Source: Sycobia sp. Sy_11
Lineage: Eukaryota > Arthropoda > Insecta > Hymenoptera > Epichrysomallidae
Direction of reading: 5' to 3'
NCBI GenBank assembly: GCA_018907035.1
Contig: JACCIC010000282.1
Location: 312,501-376,500, forward strand
Length of the DNA stretch: 64,000 nt
Shown here in pieces: positions 25,121 through 37,554 of this stretch (position 1 is its first letter; every line of letters begins with the position of its first letter). Under the pieces are notes generated by a model. That model made no database searches. It was not told where the DNA came from and saw nothing but the letters and a program-made list of their open reading frames with translations. Both the position numbers and the translations under genes were made by a program.

Positions 25121-26705
25121 CTGAATGCATTTGCAACCTGTAGTAATTTAGAGGATCTGCTAAAAACATGGTTCATGGAATTGAATACGTGACGTAATAA
25201 TATTGTCCTTATATCTCTAGTTTTTCTACCTTGCTCTTTTTCGGATGGGATGACGACTTTACTTTGCTTTCACTATTTTCTCAGAAAGTTTCTTAAATGT
25301 ATGGGTGTCAATCATTCGATACTGTTTTTTTTGCTATCTTTTAACCATACAATTTCGAATGTTTACTTTTTTTACTTTCCTCCTTACATTGCTTTCTATT
25401 AGGAATGTTTTTTTGTGTCATAGAAAAATCTCTACTAGATGAAATTAATTAACAATTCATGAAACACCTGATGATACATAATGAATAATAGGAATGTGAT
25501 CGTAATAGTGCAGATCAATATTAATTAAGATTTTTTGATTCATTTTTTGAAATAGGCAAATTTAAACAGGAGTTGAATAGTTTACTAAATAATTAATTCG
25601 ATTCTTGCAGGAATAAGAAAAAATATTTATATTTTGTTTAGAAGTAATATTACCACGTACTATCATGTAGAGGGTGCGTATGTATTTCTCAAGAAAGCAA
25701 CTATAAATCGCGTCATATTTGTCTAAGTTTCATTGATTTGAATAAGGTTATAATTACAAACATTAATTGTTCACATGCTTTATAGTTTATATATGGTATA
25801 GAAGGTGCAATAAACGAGCTTAAATCGATATAAAAAAATTCAAAATTCCATCTATGCAGTAATAAAGATTTGGATTAAAAATTATTTTACTGGTTTTTAA
25901 GTAAAGATTAACAATGTAGATGGATTTAAACTGAATGTTCGATACAAATGGAAATAAAAAGTCTCAGGAAACCCTTTGTAGTGGATTATTATCACGCCCA
26001 ATATTACACATGAAAAAGCCATACATTTACATATATGAAGTTGAAACGAGTATCAGAATGAACTTCGACGTAAAAAAGATTAATGGGTAATTGAAAATCA
26101 GTCCTGAAGCTTTGTGCATGTGGCATCACTGAAAGTAAAATAACATTTAATTAAAATACCAAGAGATTTGACGCAGCTGTTACATTAAAAATACAGAAAA
26201 ATCCGAGTAAAAACGCATGGTAAAAAATATGAGCTACACAATCAAAAACACACACACTCATACACACAAACTCACACAACCTATATCACACGTTTCCGCT
26301 TTTCAAAGATTAACATTTGCGTGCGATTAATTTAATAGTACCACGTCTACGTCATCCTACGTCTACCCCTTGCTATCTTATATAGTTAAATTCATTAAAT
26401 GGCGTTAAATTTAAAAAAAAAGAATCTGCATGCAATATAAGAAAGACAGGAAAAGGTAAAAACACCAATCACGAAATCGAAATGGCTTTTCTATTCACGC
26501 CCACTGTTCGTCTCCTTGGGCCTTTGTACTCCCGCACATACATGAGGTAGGAAGCAGCGCGGCTATAACTTTTCACATACGCCTGCGCGCCAGACGTAAA
26601 CTTTACGATGTCGGATGAATGTAGTTTCATGATAAATTTTTTCGGTCAATAAACGCGCGAATGCTCGCGCACATATCGTTGCGGCTGAGGGAGACGAAGA
26701 GAGAT

Positions 26706-26736
<31 letters not shown>

Positions 26737-27358
26737 GGAAGAGACAGAGCCAGAAAGGGGCAGAGAGAAGAGAGAGAGAAATAGAGGGACAGGGAGGTGG
26801 GCAGCCGGGTGGCTATGCGTCCACACAAGGCAGGACAATGCTCGGGGGACCGTTCAACCTCTCTTATTCCGACGTTTTCCACCTGGCGCTCCTGCCGCTC
26901 GCCGCCAAAATAATACTTTTTACTCAGCGAGAGAAAGTGGTGGCTGGCTGGGGTCAATAAATAAAAGGTAAAAATGCAAAAGTGGAACGAATCGCGGAAG
27001 GCTGGATGGGAAGAAAGCGATATCGGACTACGATGCTCACGCAGATCGGTGTGACGGCAGGATTGGGTAAGTATATAATATGCAAGAGGAGAATAAGCTC
27101 GTCAATCTAGTCGCTATGCCAAACGGGGCAATAAACGCTGATACTCTTCCTATAGTGGAATATACTGGATGGTGCAGACGCTTGTTGCATATTTTCGTCT
27201 GAAAATGCGTGGCTGTGTTTGTGAACGAAGGGAGGAAGTTGTATGATATAAGCTTGCATCTTCCATTATAATGGGGAGCACTGTAAAAGAGCCTTCGCAA
27301 TCCAAATATTATCTGCGGGAATTTAGTCAGGATTTTTCCATTAGCGAAGTATATATCA

Positions 27359-27361
<3 letters not shown>

Positions 27362-27400
<39 letters not shown>
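27362..27400. repeat. (TA)n microsatellite
   Basis: Pure TA run. A second imperfect TA/TTA-rich stretch follows at about 27556-27602. Confidence 0.92.
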
Positions 27401-27403
<3 letters not shown>

Positions 27404-28686
27404 ATATTGAGCCGATTTATTTTCTGATCACTTTTTTCTTTTTTTTAACTTGCTGTATGAAAATGTGAAAGAAAATCTCGAAAACGTATTTTTTTATCTT
27501 TTGCGCAAAATAGACCCTTGAATTTTATGACAGGGTTGGAATACGTAAATGTTATATTATATATATATATATATATTATTATTATTAGTATATATATATA
27601 TTATTAGTTTCTATTAAAACTTATAACTGTTAATCAACAAAATTACTTTATTAGGTAGTTTTGTGCAGTAATTAAGCATACATTAATAAAAGTAATGTAT
27701 GTAAATAATTTTATCACTCAACACTTAATTTACGTAATAATACAAAAATTTAATTTTCATATTAAGACCACAGTTCTTAAAAAACTAAAAATAAAACTTC
27801 ATTCTTAGTAATTAATGCATAATAGTTTACAAAATATAAACTAGTACATATGTAGAATATGCCCAAGATTATTGAGTAAATTATATAGAAAGAAATACAT
27901 TTCAATTGAGATCAATCATAAAGAATATAATCAATAGATTTTTATTATATAATAGATATAAAAAAATTCTTTGTACTTTTCAACGTTGATTCTTTATCTA
28001 TTATATATCATAGGATTCAAACTTATTCCTTTTATATTGTTACAAGGTCCATCCAAACTCTCTTTATTCGATATTTTTCTTTGATTGCGTAAAATATAAA
28101 TATTTACTTCAAAGTATGTAAATTAGTTTTATCTAGTTGTCCAATTTATAAATAAAATTTTTGTTAAATGCTAAATGTAAAAATAATTTTTTGCCCAAAG
28201 CTTTTTAGTGAGTGCATAACTATACATTGAAAGTTATGCAGATCATATCTAACAAATTGCTCAACTCTAAATATGACACATCGAACAAAGTCGAGGACAA
28301 AGTTCTATAAGAAAGTTTAATTGGAGACCGAAGAAATGAGAGAAGCGAAATAGTCTCTATGAAAATGGCGAGTATGTGCAAATGCGGATTTATTTTATAC
28401 CAAGCTAAATTCAGTGGAGTCGCCGACTAGAACGCACCCCTCCTCCTCTTTCTTCTCCTGCTCGTTGTCGTTCTTATCCTTTTTACGAGGGATTCTTTAT
28501 TTCGCTTTTTTATGAGGAATAAGGATCGACAGCCAATCGCGAGCGACTCGTTCGTACTCGTCTTCAGTCGTACGTGTGGGAATCATAAAAAACGACGTAC
28601 CTCGTCGGTCGGCCTCGCTTTGGGGCCTAGCGTGAAGGGAGAATGGGAGATAGGAGGTCAGGACAGCAGAATGTGAAATTACTTAC

Positions 28687-28843
28687 AGACGACGTTGATC
28701 CGCCAGGATGTCTCCAGAAAGAGTCCGGTCACGTTTGGATTTTCCGCCCTGCAAGTCACCGATTTTCCGTCGTCGTCCACCCCTGGCTCGAACTCCACCC
28801 TACTGATCGTTCGATTCTCCGTATTCACCGTGCCCTTTTCCTC
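28687..28843 (-). CDS. Sidestep-like receptor, exon with second half of Ig3
   Basis: Minus-strand exon with acceptor CGATTTGCAG before 28843 and a consensus donor GTAAGT after 28687. The 157 nt start on a whole codon and end with one base, T, that joins AT of the next exon to give Tyr (VVY-APIV). It encodes EEKGTVNTENRTISRVEF, then EPGVDDDGKSVTCRAENP and NVTGLFLETSWRINVV. The DDDGKSVTCRAENP motif is the F-strand of an Ig domain with its conserved Cys, and NRT and NVT are possible N-glycosylation sites. It completes the domain begun by the exon at 60217-60380. In Sidestep-family proteins a very similar DGK.L.CRAENP stretch ends Ig3. Frame, phase and domain continuity all agree, so confidence in the exon is high. 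Confidence 0.93.
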
Positions 28844-29202
28844 CTGCAAATCGACGCACAGCTTTATCTACGTTCCGACAGTAACAGGACACACAGTCCC
28901 TTATATTCGGCAATTTCATTATTACTTTGTCACTATATACATTTTTTCGAGTTTTATAAAGCCGTGTGGTTTTATACACTCACAGATAATTTATAAATTT
29001 GACAAACATGTTCATCAATATGTCATGGATCATTGACAGATAAGTGTAATAAAAATATGTCCAAGTTCGTTCTATGATGGCTTATCGACTATAAAATTTA
29101 GATACAAAGGCGAAAAAAAGATTGACAGTGGGCAGTGGAAAATCTAGCAATGGAAAAAAAGGAACAGTCAGGCTAATAAAAGAAAGAAATAGAAAAGAGA
29201 AT

Positions 29203-29206
<4 letters not shown>

Positions 29207-29259
<53 letters not shown>
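29207..29259. repeat. (AG)n microsatellite
   Basis: AG run of about 53 bp. Confidence 0.93.
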
Positions 29260-29265
<6 letters not shown>

Positions 29266-30129
29266 GGTGGAAGATCAGAAAAATTGGTTGATCGAGCAAG
29301 GCTTTTAGATTATCATAAAGATTTAAAATTTAGTGTAATTGCTATTTTTTCTTTTTTTAAAATATAAAAAAAGTTTTCGATTCAATTAAAAGTACTGCAA
29401 CGTCTGCATTTTTCATATAATTATTAGAGTTTTACGTTGAAGCGTATTAAATGAAAATTTTACTCCTTAGATTCCATTATATGTATTCATATTATCCGTT
29501 TAAGGATTATAAATGTTATAAAGGAAAGTGCATATGCCTTGGTTATAAACATCTCCTTTATAATTTAACCAAAACAATGAAAAACAATAATAAAAAGTTG
29601 ATAGACTTCATTTATCTTTTACTAGTAAGTTTATTAGATAATTTTATATTAAAAAGTTACTTATAACAGATAATTTAGAATTATATTTTCTATTTTGTCT
29701 AAAAATCGAAATATATTAATAAAGTTTTTTTATACTATAATATATGATGACTTGCAAACAATAAGTTATTCTGAAATAAAATAGATTTGTATTCTAACCG
29801 AAGTATTGTTTGACCACTTACGAGTGTGATCACACTATATTATATGTGTATGACATGTCATAAAGCAATTTATTCGAAAATATCATATAATAATTGCTAT
29901 ATAATATTATAATATAATATTACAAATTCGACTTAAGATTTGCTTAAAGAGTGGACACCATGAATTTTGAAGTGCACATGTTGAAAATTTTAAAACTTAT
30001 CAGACAAGTTGTAGAAGATGTGCATTGGGAACATCATGTATGCGTATCAAACAGCTCTTCGTGTATGCTTTGAAAAGCATGCGTATCAAGCTTTTCATAA
30101 TTATGTGTACTAAGTCCAGAGTTATTACT

Positions 30130-30480
30130 CTTTGTAAACAATATTCATAACATGTACACTGAAAATGTTCATTTGTAGATGTGGGCATTTCTTGTCGAAT
30201 ATTCGCATTGAAACATTGAATTTTTTTGTAAACGATATTCAAAAGATAAATTGTAGGAAATTTAATGTTTAAATGTGAAAATGTTTCGTATATGATATTC
30301 AGAATCTGAGCACTGAAATTGAGTAATTTCAGGTTTCAAAATTATAAGTATACGATTTTCCGAAAATGCAAATCAGATATTTTTATGCTTGATTGCAGAC
30401 TATATTTAGAAGATATGCACATAAGTTTTTGAATCCAGATTTCCAAACTTTTTCGTCGATGATCCTCAGATGATATGTAG
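30130..30480. repeat. Degenerate tandem repeat region
   Basis: Variants of the motif GTAAACGATATTCAAAAG recur near 30136, 30193, 30231, 30289 and 30350 at intervals of roughly 40-60 bp. It looks like an old, diverged minisatellite. Unit length and copy number could not be fixed by eye. Confidence 0.4.
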
Positions 30481-31936
30481 CAGGACCTTCTATTTACTAA
30501 ATCAATTTTGAAGTATTTATCAAGCATATGTTTTAAGCATATGTAAGCATTTATCAAAAGTATGTAAAATTCTTGTTACTTATTTGCATTAATCGGAAGA
30601 ATTACATCTGAATATAAAAACAAGTATATTTTATACTTTGGACGAAATAACTTATTAATTATACATATTATTTATGAATGAACTGGTATTGAGTAACGGG
30701 GTATATTTATATAATCAAATGATCATTATAATTAAGTCATAATAATTAAAAAAAATACTTATTTTAACACAAATAATATATTTTGATACAAGTGTAGATG
30801 CAAGAATATTGTATTATATATTCAAGTTAATAATGAGCAGTAGACACAGAGCATGATCGATCTCGTAATGTATGTGCGTGACCATCCGTGACCGCGGATA
30901 CGGATTTAGGTTGATCGTATTTTAAAAATAATCTCCGGTAATATAGATAGATAAAAGAAGTGTTCTTGTAATGTATTTTTGCAATTGGACCTTCCCAATA
31001 CCATTGAAGATTGAAAGTTGAAATAATTTTAAAATCTACGCTTTAGATATTATAATATCTTATAAAAGAAAAATTAATAAAATAATATATGTTTATTATC
31101 ATTCTTTATAACACTATGCAGGGAAATTTGTGACATGTGCTCCGGCTCGACGGTGCTCACGGTTTGCTCTGTGTACACAAAGATTCTTATGTCATCGCAT
31201 TCAGATTGGACGGAATGCTGCATTACCGCAGCCTCTACAATACGTGAGTCGTTTTTTACCGAATCGATCCCACATTAAGTACAAACAATGTTTGCTTTGC
31301 CATTTTATTTCACTGATTATTTAAATCTATTTTTTCTATATCGTGTACAAAGATTCAATTTTCAAGCTTGATGCGGCTGCAGTTAAAAACCTGTTATCTT
31401 GCGAAACTTTCGAATTTTTTCTATCAATCTCTGATAGTTCAACTGTGATTATAATGCACTTCTTTATTCCCAAGATCACTATAGTTCGCGACACAGCTGA
31501 CGCGAATAACAACAAGAAATAATAGGGAAAGCGAGAAAAATGAAAATATACTGCAAATAAGCATGGTTATACAACCAAAATATACACCATCAATTCCGAT
31601 CGGGTGACAACTCCGGTGGACAACGGTGGCTTTTAGGATTTTGGGAAGGCCAACTTCACAGTGCAATATTTACAAATTACTTTAATTTGTTTGGCCTATG
31701 GAACTCGTATTGCTCTGAGTGACCAGGAAGAAAAAAGCGAGAAAGGGAAAAACGGAAATGATTTTCAGGAAGAAAAGCGGGAGCTCTAAAGCTTAGTAGA
31801 ATTCATTATGGAGAACAGAACCTTCATACAGAGTTTAAGGGTATAGCAATGAGGGGGGTAATTTATGTAAAAGCATATTTTGCGACAAAAAGAAGTGCTA
31901 GTGGATATCAACAGAGAAGACAAGTGCAATAAGGCG

Positions 31937-31982
31937 TCAGAAATATCCCCTATTAATTATTATTAATAGGGGATATTTCTGA
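31937..31982. repeat. Perfect 20-bp inverted repeat (hairpin)
   Basis: Arms 31937-31956 and 31963-31982 (TCAGAAATATCCCCTATTAA and its complement) are perfectly complementary around a 6-base loop. No U-tract terminator or mobile element boundary could be tied to it. Confidence 0.9.
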
Positions 31983-32029
31983 TGAAATTATTAATAAGGG
32001 GCACATTCAACGTCAGAGCTTCCCTTTCA

Positions 32030-32920
32030 GGCCATTGAGTAACAACAAAAATAGCGCATAGAAATGAACGTCAATAATAGCATACATCAACCTGCATAAA
32101 GAACATACAGAAACAGGTAGAGCTGGTGAAGCAAAAATTACAACTAGGGTTATAAAACTAAGATTTCCATGCTCTACACCAAAAGAAATCTGTTAAGGTC
32201 AAATAAGTAGGCTGGATAGAGAAAAGCATAAACTTGAACAATAAGAGTCTTGATGCAATAAGAGTCAAAATATCGGACAATCTCACTTATGACGAAGTTT
32301 TTAAGCAAATAAAGGCAGCGAAGTCCTCGGAGTGTCTTAGATAAGAATTCTGAAGTGACTTATGACGTATAAGGAGATTATAATTACACTTAATAATGAT
32401 GAAGGTACTCCAGGAGGTAATGTGGTGTCAGCAATATCTGGGACTATAGTATTAGATTTCTGACTTCATAAAATGGACGGGTGAGAATATCATATTTGGA
32501 CACACAAGCACACTGTCCAACTTCCAGCAGTAATGGTGAATAAACTACTTATGGCCACCAAGATGAAAAATAGATGGATATATTGTCGAGGAGAACAGTG
32601 AGCAAGCCGATGTACGATTATTGAAGTGGAACATCAAGAAATAAATCGGACATAATTGCAGTTAGGAAGGACGCAAAAATTGCGAAATTTAAAATAAGAA
32701 TTGATAGAGGAGATGGAAAAAGGGACCGAAAATGAATAAGGTTCTTTAATTCAATCTTAATTATTACTAAGTAAGGATATCTTATTCTTCTAGCTAAGCA
32801 CAGGATATCTTATTCGGATGATCCATGAAGAGGTGGTTAATATAATATATGTCTGCGAGCAATATTCAACTCTCCATGTTCCTAGATGGGTTACCGATAT
32901 CACCGACAAAGTAGTAATAT
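32030..32920 (+). pseudogene. Possible R1-like LINE gag relic
   Basis: Plus-strand fragments such as AIRVKISDNLTYDEVFKQ and IKAAKSSECLR have the composition and pattern of the middle of an R1-type ORF1 protein. Other parts are broken by many stops. A clearer R1-like gag relic is present 3 kb further on in the same orientation. The assignment is weak. Confidence 0.3.
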
Positions 32921-33206
32921 GAGTGAAATGTAAACCGACTATATCTAGTACGATTTCGCTGTTGTAGCTATGCAGAGATATGTATCATAAGAATATATAG
33001 CTGCTACTGACCGCCCAGTAATGCCATAAATAACTTTGACGATATCCTGAATGATATAGTTCGTAGTTTCTATACTATCCGTGGTGATAGGAAGAAATTT
33101 TAACGCCATTGTACAATGGGCTGATTCGAAAACCAATAAGTGTTAAGGGGCACTGTTCGATACCTTTTCCACATTAGAGCTAAAGATCGCAAATATAAGA
33201 AAAAGA

Positions 33207-34072
33207 ACATTTTTAAGAATTTTTTTTATTTTTCAACATAATCTCCTCCAAGGCTGATACATTTCTCATAGCGGTTTTCTAGTCTAGTAATGCCATCTCT
33301 ATAGACTGATTCGTCAAGCTCCTCAAAATACCTATTTACAGCTTCGATTACTTCTTCATTGTCCGCAAATCTCTTACCGTCAAGCCATTTTTTGAGGTTA
33401 GGAAATAGATAATAGTCACTCCGGGCTAGGTCTGCAGAATAGGGAGGGTACGGCATCAATTCGAACTTCAGATCGTTGATTTTAGCTATCGCAACGATTG
33501 ACGCGTGCGCTGGTGCATTATCGTGATGAAACAAGATTTTTTTCTTCGCCAGATGAGGTCGTTTAATTTTCACTTCGTGGCTCAAACGTTGTAATAAGTC
33601 TGTGTAGTATTGACCAGTGATAGTTTTAGCCTTTTCAACGTAATCAATGTATATAGTACTTCTCGCATCCCAAAAAACCGTAGCCATAACCTTGTTCGCC
33701 GAAAAAATTGTTTTTGCCTTCTTTCGAGTTGGTTCCCCTGGTCCAATCCACTGTTTAGACAATTGTTTGGTTTCAAAAGTGTAGTGGTGGACCCAAGTTT
33801 CGTCAACGGTTACGAATTGACCCAAAAATTCGCTTGGATTACGCGCATACAACGCAAATTGGTGGTAGAAATGTTCTTTTGAATCAATTTTTGGTCGACT
33901 GTTAGCAAACGCGGCACCCATCTTGCATAGAGTTTTTCCATATACAAATGTTGGCGCAAAATATTTTGTACACGTTAATATGACATCTTACAGGTCTTAG
34001 CTATCTCACACACTTTGAATCTGCGGTCTTTCAACAACATTTTATGGATTTTTTCGATCATATCTGGAGTTG
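33207..34072 (-). mobile_element. Mariner, end-truncated (copy 2)
   Basis: Same family as the element at 10713-11936 and very similar to it over the shared part. Both TIRs are missing: similarity stops at about 33207 on the 3' side and at about 34072 on the 5' side. The 5' flank is unrelated sequence leading into R1-like fragments. Confidence 0.9.
33226..34072 (-). pseudogene. Mariner transposase, N-terminally truncated
   Basis: Retains the catalytic core with all three acidic residues: VTVDETWVHHY, HHDNAPAH and, 34 residues after that Asp, PSDYYLF. The C-terminus is complete (RLENRYEKCISLGGDYVEK). The N-terminal DNA-binding part is largely lost at the 5' truncation. A 1-nt deletion relative to copy 1, shortly before ARNPSEF, shifts the frame, so the apparent Met start MGAAFANSRPK is an out-of-frame reading of the WVPRLLTV region. 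It cannot make a working transposase, but its core is better kept than copy 1. Confidence 0.9.
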
Positions 34073-34174
34073 TCATTCTTCATGCGCCCATCCTTTGTAC
34101 GGTTTTGATGGCGTTTGCTTGTTTTCTTACATTCATAGTGTCAACCGACACCTTCGCCACGGAAAGCAAGATCG

Positions 34175-34356
34175 ATTGGGTGATTCTCATCATCATGATC
34201 GTCATCATAATTATTGTTATCATCGTCATCGTCATCGTCCTCATCATCAACCACATCGTCGTATTCGTCGTCATCGTCATCATCAGCATCGTCATGGTCG
34301 TTATCATCGTCATCCTCATCTTCATCATCATCATCATCGTCATCATCATTACCATG
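34175..34356. repeat. (TCA/TCG)n trinucleotide-like array
   Basis: Long run of TCATCA and TCATCG units with substitutions. Long open frames of His/Arg, Ile/Val or Met/Thr across it are artefacts of the repeat. Confidence 0.9.
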
Positions 34357-34394
34357 TTTCAGCGACGCTGAAACGAAGAGAAAATACTAAAGAC

Positions 34395-34970
34395 AGTAGC
34401 CGCAAGCCATGCCGAACTCATTTTGGTGATATACAATTCCTGCCTGAAAGCTGCGATATTTTATTCTGTCTGGAAGAGAGCGAGATTTATGAATATCGAT
34501 AAGGGCAAGGGCTCCCCAAAAGCACCGCAGAACTACCAACCACTATTCATGCTGAACACTGTGGGTAACCTCATGAAAAATCTGTTGAAACCAGGTCTCC
34601 TGGAGGCTGTGGTGGCTGAATTGGCCAATAGATAGTACGAGTTCTGTAGGCGATCGGGGACGGTGGATGCTATCCTTGAGCTGGTGGGAGGAAGGTATTC
34701 ATTACACTCGTCTGGCCTGCCTGATGGCTTTCGTTGACGTTCGAAATGCCTTAACTCTGTTGGATGGGCTAATGTTCTCGGGTCCATGGAGCCGAATATT
34801 TCATATGCCAAAAAATCCAAGTTAACCTTCTGGGAACAAATGAAACAGACAACGGATATGGGTGCTCGGGTGGCGATACAACGAATCCATTGTGCTTTAC
34901 GAAGCAGAGGTATGCATCGATGCATTAAAGGCTGAAATGTATAGAAAAAGAATAGCTGCAGTGAAGCGTA
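34395..34970 (+). pseudogene. R1-like LINE reverse transcriptase relic
   Basis: Plus-strand fragments match R1-clade reverse transcriptases: YNSCLKAAIFYSVWKRARF, then NYQPLFMLNTVGNLMKNLL, YEFCRRSGTVDAILELVG, and in another frame ACLMAFVDVRNALTLLDG (motif A with the catalytic Asp). The thumb-like SIVLYEAEVCIDALKAEM and YRKRIAAVKRSG follow directly, so most of the palm, including the DD motif, is deleted. Stops and frame changes are frequent. It precedes a gag relic, which is the reverse of the normal order. Confidence 0.78.
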
Positions 34971-34989
34971 GCGGGACGGAGGAGAAGGA

Positions 34990-35965
34990 GTTCTGTAGGA
35001 AGAGGGAGATCACGACAGAGCTCTCGTTGACACCATCAATAAACTGTTTCAAATGATGGAGTCGATGAAAATCAAAAGAACGTGAACAATACAATCAAGG
35101 AGGAGCTTCCAGCTTTACGAAGCCAATTTAAGAATCTTGTAGGCAGAAGTCACCTTACAGCGCGGCGCCTACATACTTCTGAGATCGCCAAGTTTATCGA
35201 AGGTCAGAAGAGGTATCTTTGTACCTTGCCAACGGAATTACCTAAGAGGGTGGTAGAAAAAATGAAAAAGAGATAACGAACCAAGGAAAGAAGAAAACGT
35301 GACCACCACATTCAACCGCAAGGACGAGACACAGTTTGAGCAGGACTAGAAAGTTTTCCCAGCGTGGCATGGGATCCTTATAGGGGTCCGCCAGCAAGTC
35401 TACCTCACAGCAGGCATGGTGATCAAGGACATCTGCCGAACATTAAACGGTGATGTGCTGATCCAATTCAAGAAGGCTTTGGCGGAGGGCAAGGACCGCT
35501 TGACTAATGCCCTGAAAGAGGCTGTCGGGCAAACCCCAGTACTCTGAGCTCTCCCCCGAAACCACCTTGAAGATCAGAGACGTGGACGGCTGCGCGATAC
35601 TTGACGAAGTTAAGCCAGACGTCCTTGGCATTTTGCAGAACTATACTGGCCCCATCGAGGTGAGGCTACGAGAGAGAACAAAGTCGGTAAACGACTAGCC
35701 CTTCTGCCCCTCGCTGAGGAGGTCGGTCACCGATTGCTGGAAGCTGAAAATGTGGCTATTGGGTGGAATCTTTGTGATCTGCAGTAACGGGTCCAGGCGG
35801 TGAGTTGTTACAGGTGACGCGCCTACGGATACCGCGGCTCGGCCTGCCACAGCACAGATATGCTTCCGGTGCGGGCAGCAGGCACACAAGACGGCTGGTT
35901 GTAGGACGCCTCTGAAGTGTTACTTCTGCCTGGGGACAACGCCTACAGCGTTAAATGACATTGCT
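34990..35965 (+). pseudogene. R1-like LINE gag (ORF1) relic
   Basis: Decayed ORF1 on the plus strand. The N-terminal part reads NTIKEELPALRSQFKNLVG. Fragments near the end of the central domain include RLLEAENVAIGWNLCDLQ, and then the zinc knuckle CFRCGQQAHKTAGC (C-x2-C-x4-H-x4-C, 35861-35902), followed by a second, broken CYFC knuckle. This is the arrangement in R1-clade ORF1 proteins. Many frameshifts are present. The endonuclease relic follows in the same orientation, so 34990-36470 is probably one 3'-truncated element. Confidence 0.72.
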
Positions 35966-36019
35966 AGAACTGGTTATTGTGCGGTGTATTACGAAGTCTT
36001 AGGGAAGTGTCGTCAAAAT

Positions 36020-36470
36020 TGTTAAACTCCTGCAGGATAACCTGAACAGGAGATGGAAGGTAAGCGACCTGATCACATAAATCGGTGATTTCCTGTATAA
36101 CTGGATGCCCTTGAGGATGTGGATAGAGAAATGGAGGGCGAGAGATGGTGGTGGCTGCGGATTTTAACAGCAAAGCTGTCGAGTGGGGGATTCCTTGCCG
36201 GACTCCAGCGGAACACGAATGATGAACATGGCATCCACACTAGGTGGGATTGTCCTGAACACCGTATCCACGCTGACCTTTCGGAGGCTCGGCTACAGGC
36301 AGACCATCCCTAATATATCCTATGCGATGGAGATTTTGGCCACAGCATTGCGGACCTGACAGGTGATCGAGGAATATAAGCCAGCGATCCCCAATACATC
36401 ACGTTCCGCATTGGTGATGTCGCGCCGATTAGAGCGAATGAATGAATGTGCACTTGAAAACGCGTGCTTC
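36020..36470 (+). pseudogene. R1-like LINE endonuclease relic
   Basis: Begins like an R1 ORF2 (LQDNLNR), followed after a deletion by VVAADFNSKAVEWGIPCRTP (the GDFN endonuclease motif, 36148 onward) and by LNTVSTLTFRRLGYRQTI and PNISYAMEILATAL, which match the end of an APE-type endonuclease domain. The expected SDH motif region is degraded. No reverse transcriptase follows. Confidence 0.75.
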
Positions 36471-37554
36471 AACTGCTTTACTCGCGTTTCTGTGGTAGGT
36501 AACGTACCTTTCATTGATTCAACAGACATACATTGCAGATTGTTGCAATCCTAAACATTATTATAAATGAACTTACATGTATTGTAGGACAAGATGGAAA
36601 AAGAATTTTGCGAGGATAAATGGGAACTGATGGTTAAAACTGCAGTTGTAGAACGTGCTTTTGGAGAACCTAGAAAACAATGGATATCTGACGTAGTTAT
36701 TTATTATTATATACCTAATAAATTTTTCAGAATATTATTGTCATTTGAATTATTTTTTCATCTTTGTCTGCTATATGATTCTCTGACAGAATGTGATAGG
36801 AGAGTACATAATTTCTGTAATGTTTTAAGCACTTTTAAATGATTTGATCGCACACATTATACAAGTATACAAATATCTAATTATTATAAATTAAATAGTC
36901 GTGTATATTACTAGAATAATTTATAAATTTTTCTGGAAAAAAATTCTGTTAAAATTTAAAGAAATAAACTATATGTATATATCACTACCATACTTCTATA
37001 TAACAAATTTTCTTCACCGTTTTTGTATCTTAGTATTTTTTATTTATATTTAATGAACAATTTATAATAATTAGGAAAAGGTTTTTACAAATAATTTTTG
37101 GAGCTTTGGAACATTAATATTATACATCAAATTGGCCGAATTAATACTGAAATAGTAAAAATCATTAAAAACTTTGTATATAATAATAAATAAATAATAG
37201 TATATGAAACAATCGAGAGTTTATTAAAAAGGACTTTAAACAAAATTTGGTCATCTACTGAAAATAAATTTATTACATTCGATATATTTTCGCTTTAAAA
37301 CCATAATTTTATGAGTAAAATTGAAAGTTAAAAAGTACTTGTTCCATGCATCATCTGAGCGGCAATGTAGATCCCTGATGTATCGACTATAATTTAAGTC
37401 GATAACAGCTCGAAATGTTCATAATTAATTGCGTTTATAATATAACATAATTAGGTTAACTAAAAAAGCCGTTGGAAAATAAATGAATTAAAATGAAACC
37501 AAAAATATTTTCTTAACTTTGTTTATATTTTGTGATCAACTTCTACATTCCAAA

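Larger units (their letters stand above)
24182..28686 (-). other. Intron of Sidestep-like gene (4505 nt)
   Basis: Lies between two phase-matched exons, with GT at the 28686 end and AG at the 24182 end on the minus strand. It holds an (AG)n array, a (TA)n array at 27362-27400, an AG/GATA-rich stretch at about 26700-26780 and CpG-rich islands at about 26460-27080 and 28390-28640. No transposon protein was recognised. Confidence 0.88.

Noticed and set aside
28643..29036. Plus-strand frames of 113-117 codons
   Set aside because: They are antisense shadows of the minus-strand Sidestep-like exon at 28687-28843.
33840..33921. Met start of a 231-codon transposase reading
   Set aside because: Comparison with copy 1 shows a 1-nt deletion; the residues before ARNPSEF are an out-of-frame reading, so this is not a real N-terminus.
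34015..34502. Ile/Val-rich membrane-like and His-rich proteins
   Set aside because: They are produced by the TCA/TCG trinucleotide array in three frames.
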